Source of the DNA: Glandiceps talaboti
Taxonomy: Eukaryota > Hemichordata > Enteropneusta > Spengelidae
Direction of reading: 5' to 3'
Assembly: GCF_964340395.1 (NCBI RefSeq)
Contig: NC_135554.1
Span: 1,372,001 to 1,436,000, forward strand
Length of the DNA: 64,000 bases
Notes under the pieces: generated by a model
The model's input: the letters and a program-made list of their open reading frames with translations, nothing else
Databases searched by the model: none
What the model was told of the DNA's origin: nothing
Made by a program: the position numbers and the translations under genes
Part shown: positions 61,561 through 64,000 of the stretch, one piece after another
Numbering within the stretch: the stretch's first letter is position 1
Layout of the letters: the number at the start of each line of letters is the position of its first letter

Positions 61561-62186
61561 CTCCGTTTTATCTAAACTCCGATCCGGCGCAACACTAGTC
61601 TAATCGCAAACTGATATCGAGGGCCGAAGGCCCGAGCGACTGTTGTCCCTTGCCGCATCTCCCTTGCTATTACTTATTAAACTTATTCATAATGTGACGT
61701 CATTTAATGGGGTGTTTCTCTATATATCGTATGATTTGCATACAGTTCAATGTAAGGTCACTCAACATTCAACACACGTAAACTACAGCGGAAACTTGTC
61801 TTCGTAAATGCATTTTGATGGTCATAATCAAGTAGTTTTTCCTTTCCTATCTTTCTCTGTTAAAGCTTGAAACCGCGCGTTTTTTTTAACATTCGTAAAT
61901 GACGTCGTTGACGACCTCGACGCCCGATACATTGTCATGCTCATTAGTCTATTGCCTTTTGTTTAGCAGCTAGCTGTTATAGTGGTAATGGTAGCGAGAG
62001 AGTGCTACGGAAGTCGACTTATTGTACCAACACCGACCGACACTCCACTCAAGCAATAGATGTTTAGGACACCCTTTTACCGACTGCAGCTAGCATATTA
62101 TATAGCAATAAAATTCATGTATATAATGTGTGATAGTGAGGCGTAGATAATATTCAAATGTGCAAATGGTAGACGTTCTACCTGAA
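61561..62186. other. Intron, unique sequence
   Basis: Contains a local dyad GAGGGCCGAAGGCCCGAGCG near 61618. No frame or repeat family recognised. Confidence 0.5.
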
Positions 62187-62851
62187 ACAAGTCATTGAGA
62201 ATGACATAGTCCCCGCTATGATTGGGTTTTAAGGAATTATCACTACTCTGATCACGCAACAACACTTGTGAACCTAATCAAACAAACTTAGATATGTTGT
62301 GTCTGCTTGTTGGACATGGAACATGCCTAGAACAATAAAGGATGGGTTGGATATGGGGGATCGTATCACAACGAAAATGGATATGCACATGTATGTCATA
62401 GAACACTGTCCTAATACCAACTTTGAATGAGATCTGTTAAAGCATGTCTGAGTTATGGCTTTGGACATGGAAAATTCACAAACAAAATGGCTGCTAGGCG
62501 GCCATATTGGATTGCATCATGACAACAAATGGATATGCACATGTATGTCATAGAACACTGTCCTCATACCAACGTTGAATGAGATCTGTTCAAGCATGTC
62601 CGAGTTATGGCTTTGGACAGGGAAAATTCGCAAACAAAATGGCTGCTAGGCGGCCATATTGGATCGTATCATGAAACAAATTGATGTGCATATGTATGCC
62701 ATAGTATGTTGCCCCTGTACCAAGTTTGAAAAAAATTGGCCCAGGCATCTCCAAGAAACGGCTCTGGATGGATGGATGAACGGACGGACGGACGGACGGA
62801 CGCACAGACAGACGGAACCCAATCAATAAGTCCCCGCCGGACAAAGACTAA
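62187..62851 (+). mobile_element. Dispersed family A element, copy 5
   Basis: Complete 5' arm, two or three core units, a GGAC tract mixed with GGAT at 62765-62805, ACCCAATCAATAAGTCCCC. The 3' hairpin is damaged (CCGCCGGACAAAGACTAA). The position is the intron between PDZ1 and PDZ2 exons. 62852-63080 is unique, with several CAATCATGATT words. Confidence 0.8.
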
Positions 62852-63080
62852 CAAATTACCAATCTGACCGGACACAATTTATTTACATAATGTTTTCCAT
62901 CATTTCTAACTTGCCGTCAACCATCTCCCTATGATTACGTTGTCCACCATCTTGTAATCACGTCAATCATGGTTCGGGGCATGATTGACGTGATTACCAA
63001 TCATGATTGTGATTCGTATTTATCAAACGCAAAATTTGATTGTGATTGATAAATCATGATTATGATTGTGCAAATCGAAT

Positions 63081-63210
63081 GCACCCCAGCTGTTTCTTGT
63101 GATGTTAAGGGCACTTTTCAACTTCCCACAGACAAAGCAGCTGATTGTTGTGATGTTGAGGGCACTGTTCCACTTACCCCAGACAAAGCAGCTGATTGTT
63201 GCGATGTGGA
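63081..63210 (-). repeat. 51-bp tandem repeat spanning the PDZ1 exon's splice donor (2.5 copies)
   Basis: On the gene strand copy 1 (63210-63160) starts TCCACATCGCAACAATCAGC, contains the true donor (TCTGGG then GTAAGT) and ends AACAGTGCCC. Copy 2 (63159-63109) repeats it, but the donor position reads GGGAAG, destroying GT. Copy 3 is partial (to about 63081). The unit thus holds about 33 exonic and 18 intronic bases. Confidence 0.88.
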
Positions 63211-63406
63211 GCTGACAACTGACGGTGTCCTATCCAATGACGGTGATGCTTGTGATACACTTGGTATACCTCCTCTAGCTAAAACCATTTGTACCAGTCC
63301 TTGGGCTCGCTGCAGGATAGCAATGGCTTGTTGATGAGAAATTGTTGCATCCAATGGTTGACCATCTATAGCTAGGATCTGATCACTCTCTTGTAACCTT
63401 CCATCC
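63178..63406 (-). CDS. Patj: Patj/MUPP1-like scaffold: second half of PDZ1 and linker
   Basis: Minus strand, 229 nt, acceptor ATTTTGTAG. One base completes a codon from the unseen upstream exon, and 76 codons follow. It reads [36 protein letters not shown] and VQMVLARGG, closing PDZ1. A Ser-rich tail to [11 protein letters not shown] follows. I end it at GTAAGT (63177) because that donor is consensus and phase 0, matching the next exon. The open frame continues past it into a duplicated copy of the junction. The ISHQQAI helix is a signature of PDZ1 in this family. Confidence 0.92.
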
Positions 63407-63491
63407 CTACAAAATGACAAGATAAAACAGTACTACAAAATGTATTGCTGGTCTGTCCTGAAAAAGCTCAATGATATTCAAACTATGACAA

Positions 63492-63849
63492 ACAAGTCAT
63501 TGAGAATGACACAGTCCCGCTATGATTGGATTTTAGGGGGGGGGGGGGGGGAACCTGTTCAAGCACGTCTGAGTTATGGCTTTGTACATGAAAACTGTGC
63601 CAACAAAATTGCTGCCAGGCAGCCATATTGGATCGTATCATGACGAAAATGGATATGCACATGTATGTCATAGAACACTGTCCTAATACCAACTTTGAAT
63701 GAGATCTGTTCAAGCATGTCTGAGTTATGGCTTTGTACCAAGTTTGAAAAAAATCGGTCCAGGCATCTCCAAGAAACGGCTCTGGACGGACGGACAGACG
63801 GAACCCAATCCATAAGTCCCTGTCCCGGATTTCATCTGGCGGGGACTAA
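63492..63849 (+). mobile_element. Dispersed family A element, copy 6 (short)
   Basis: It starts ACAAGTCATTGAGAATGACA, then has a G run (63536-63551) where the 5' arm should continue. One core unit, a brief GGACGGAC tract, ACCCAATCCATAAGTCCC and the 3' hairpin ending GGGGACTAA follow. It abuts a family B start. Confidence 0.8.
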
Positions 63850-64000
63850 AAATAGCACCAACAGCATTGTAGCACAACTGTTGACAGTACACTTTAAGTT
63901 TCTGTAACGATTATGTGGTCTTGTTGCTAAACATATTTGCTTGCATTCATCCTTTGAAGATTTATTTCCATGCCTTCCCATCCATGGTGTTATATCTGCA
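63850..64000 (+). mobile_element. Family B element, 5' part, cut by window end
   Basis: It starts ATAGCACCAACAGCATTGTA then GCACAACTGTTGACAGTA, followed by GTCTTGTTGCTAAACATATT and a TGCCTTCCCATCCATGGTGT segment. It continues past the window. Confidence 0.7.

Noticed and set aside
63118-63177. Extending the PDZ1 exon through the second repeat copy
   Set aside because: The frame is open to 63118, but a consensus GTAAGT in the required phase occurs earlier, and the later GT candidate (GTGGGA) is weaker. Inclusion of copy 2 as an alternative form cannot be excluded.

Overview
The window is animal nuclear DNA. It is AT-rich and intron-rich, about 6% coding, and packed with minisatellites and short non-autonomous transposable elements. 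The main gene is on the minus strand: thirteen exons of a multi-PDZ scaffold of the Patj/MUPP1 (INADL/MPDZ) family. They run from the second half of PDZ1 (63178-63406) to the start of PDZ6 (25911-26235). All have AG/GT splice sites and a continuous reading frame, giving 3836 nt or about 1278 residues. The L27 domain and first half of PDZ1 lie beyond position 64000. PDZ6 continues somewhere below 25911, and I found no further PDZ exon down to position 1, so that intron is probably longer than 25.9 kb. The host looks like a marine invertebrate (lancelet, hemichordate or a lophotrochozoan are all possible). This rests on the repeat style and an unduplicated-looking Patj/MUPP1 gene; I cannot name a species.

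Layout. 1-25770 is dominated by five tandem arrays (34, 41/44, 49, 34 and 35 bp units) separated by short spacers with transposon relics. 25911-32053 holds two exons, including an unusual 1575-nt exon that encodes the PDZ5-PDZ6 linker and carries a motif repeated four times. 37147-46537 holds PDZ5, PDZ4, the PDZ3-4 linker and the end of PDZ3, set among smaller arrays and elements. 47410-50506 is a tandem segmental duplication whose two copies differ by two clean insertions. 50868-52063 is a 38-bp minisatellite that repeats the end of the PDZ3 exon and its splice donor. 53571-55187 is a TTAA-flanked piggyBac-like element. 57064-60310 is the intron that splits PDZ2. It carries a same-strand nested candidate gene of 138 codons with a SAP-like segment. 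60640-61560 is a decayed non-LTR retrotransposon. 62187-64000 holds PDZ1 and more dispersed repeats.

At least four dispersed families (called A, B, D and G here) share one plan: a tandem core of roughly 100-300 bp units, then a GACA/GGAC or CA microsatellite, then a short distinctive 3' terminus, often a hairpin followed by CTAA or GTAA. This resembles the pearl/DINE-1/Helentron-associated elements of invertebrates. The most interesting signal is that two coding exons have their own exon-intron junctions amplified as minisatellites (a large one at PDZ3, a small one at PDZ1). Satellites therefore seem to have grown directly out of splice-donor sequence in this gene.
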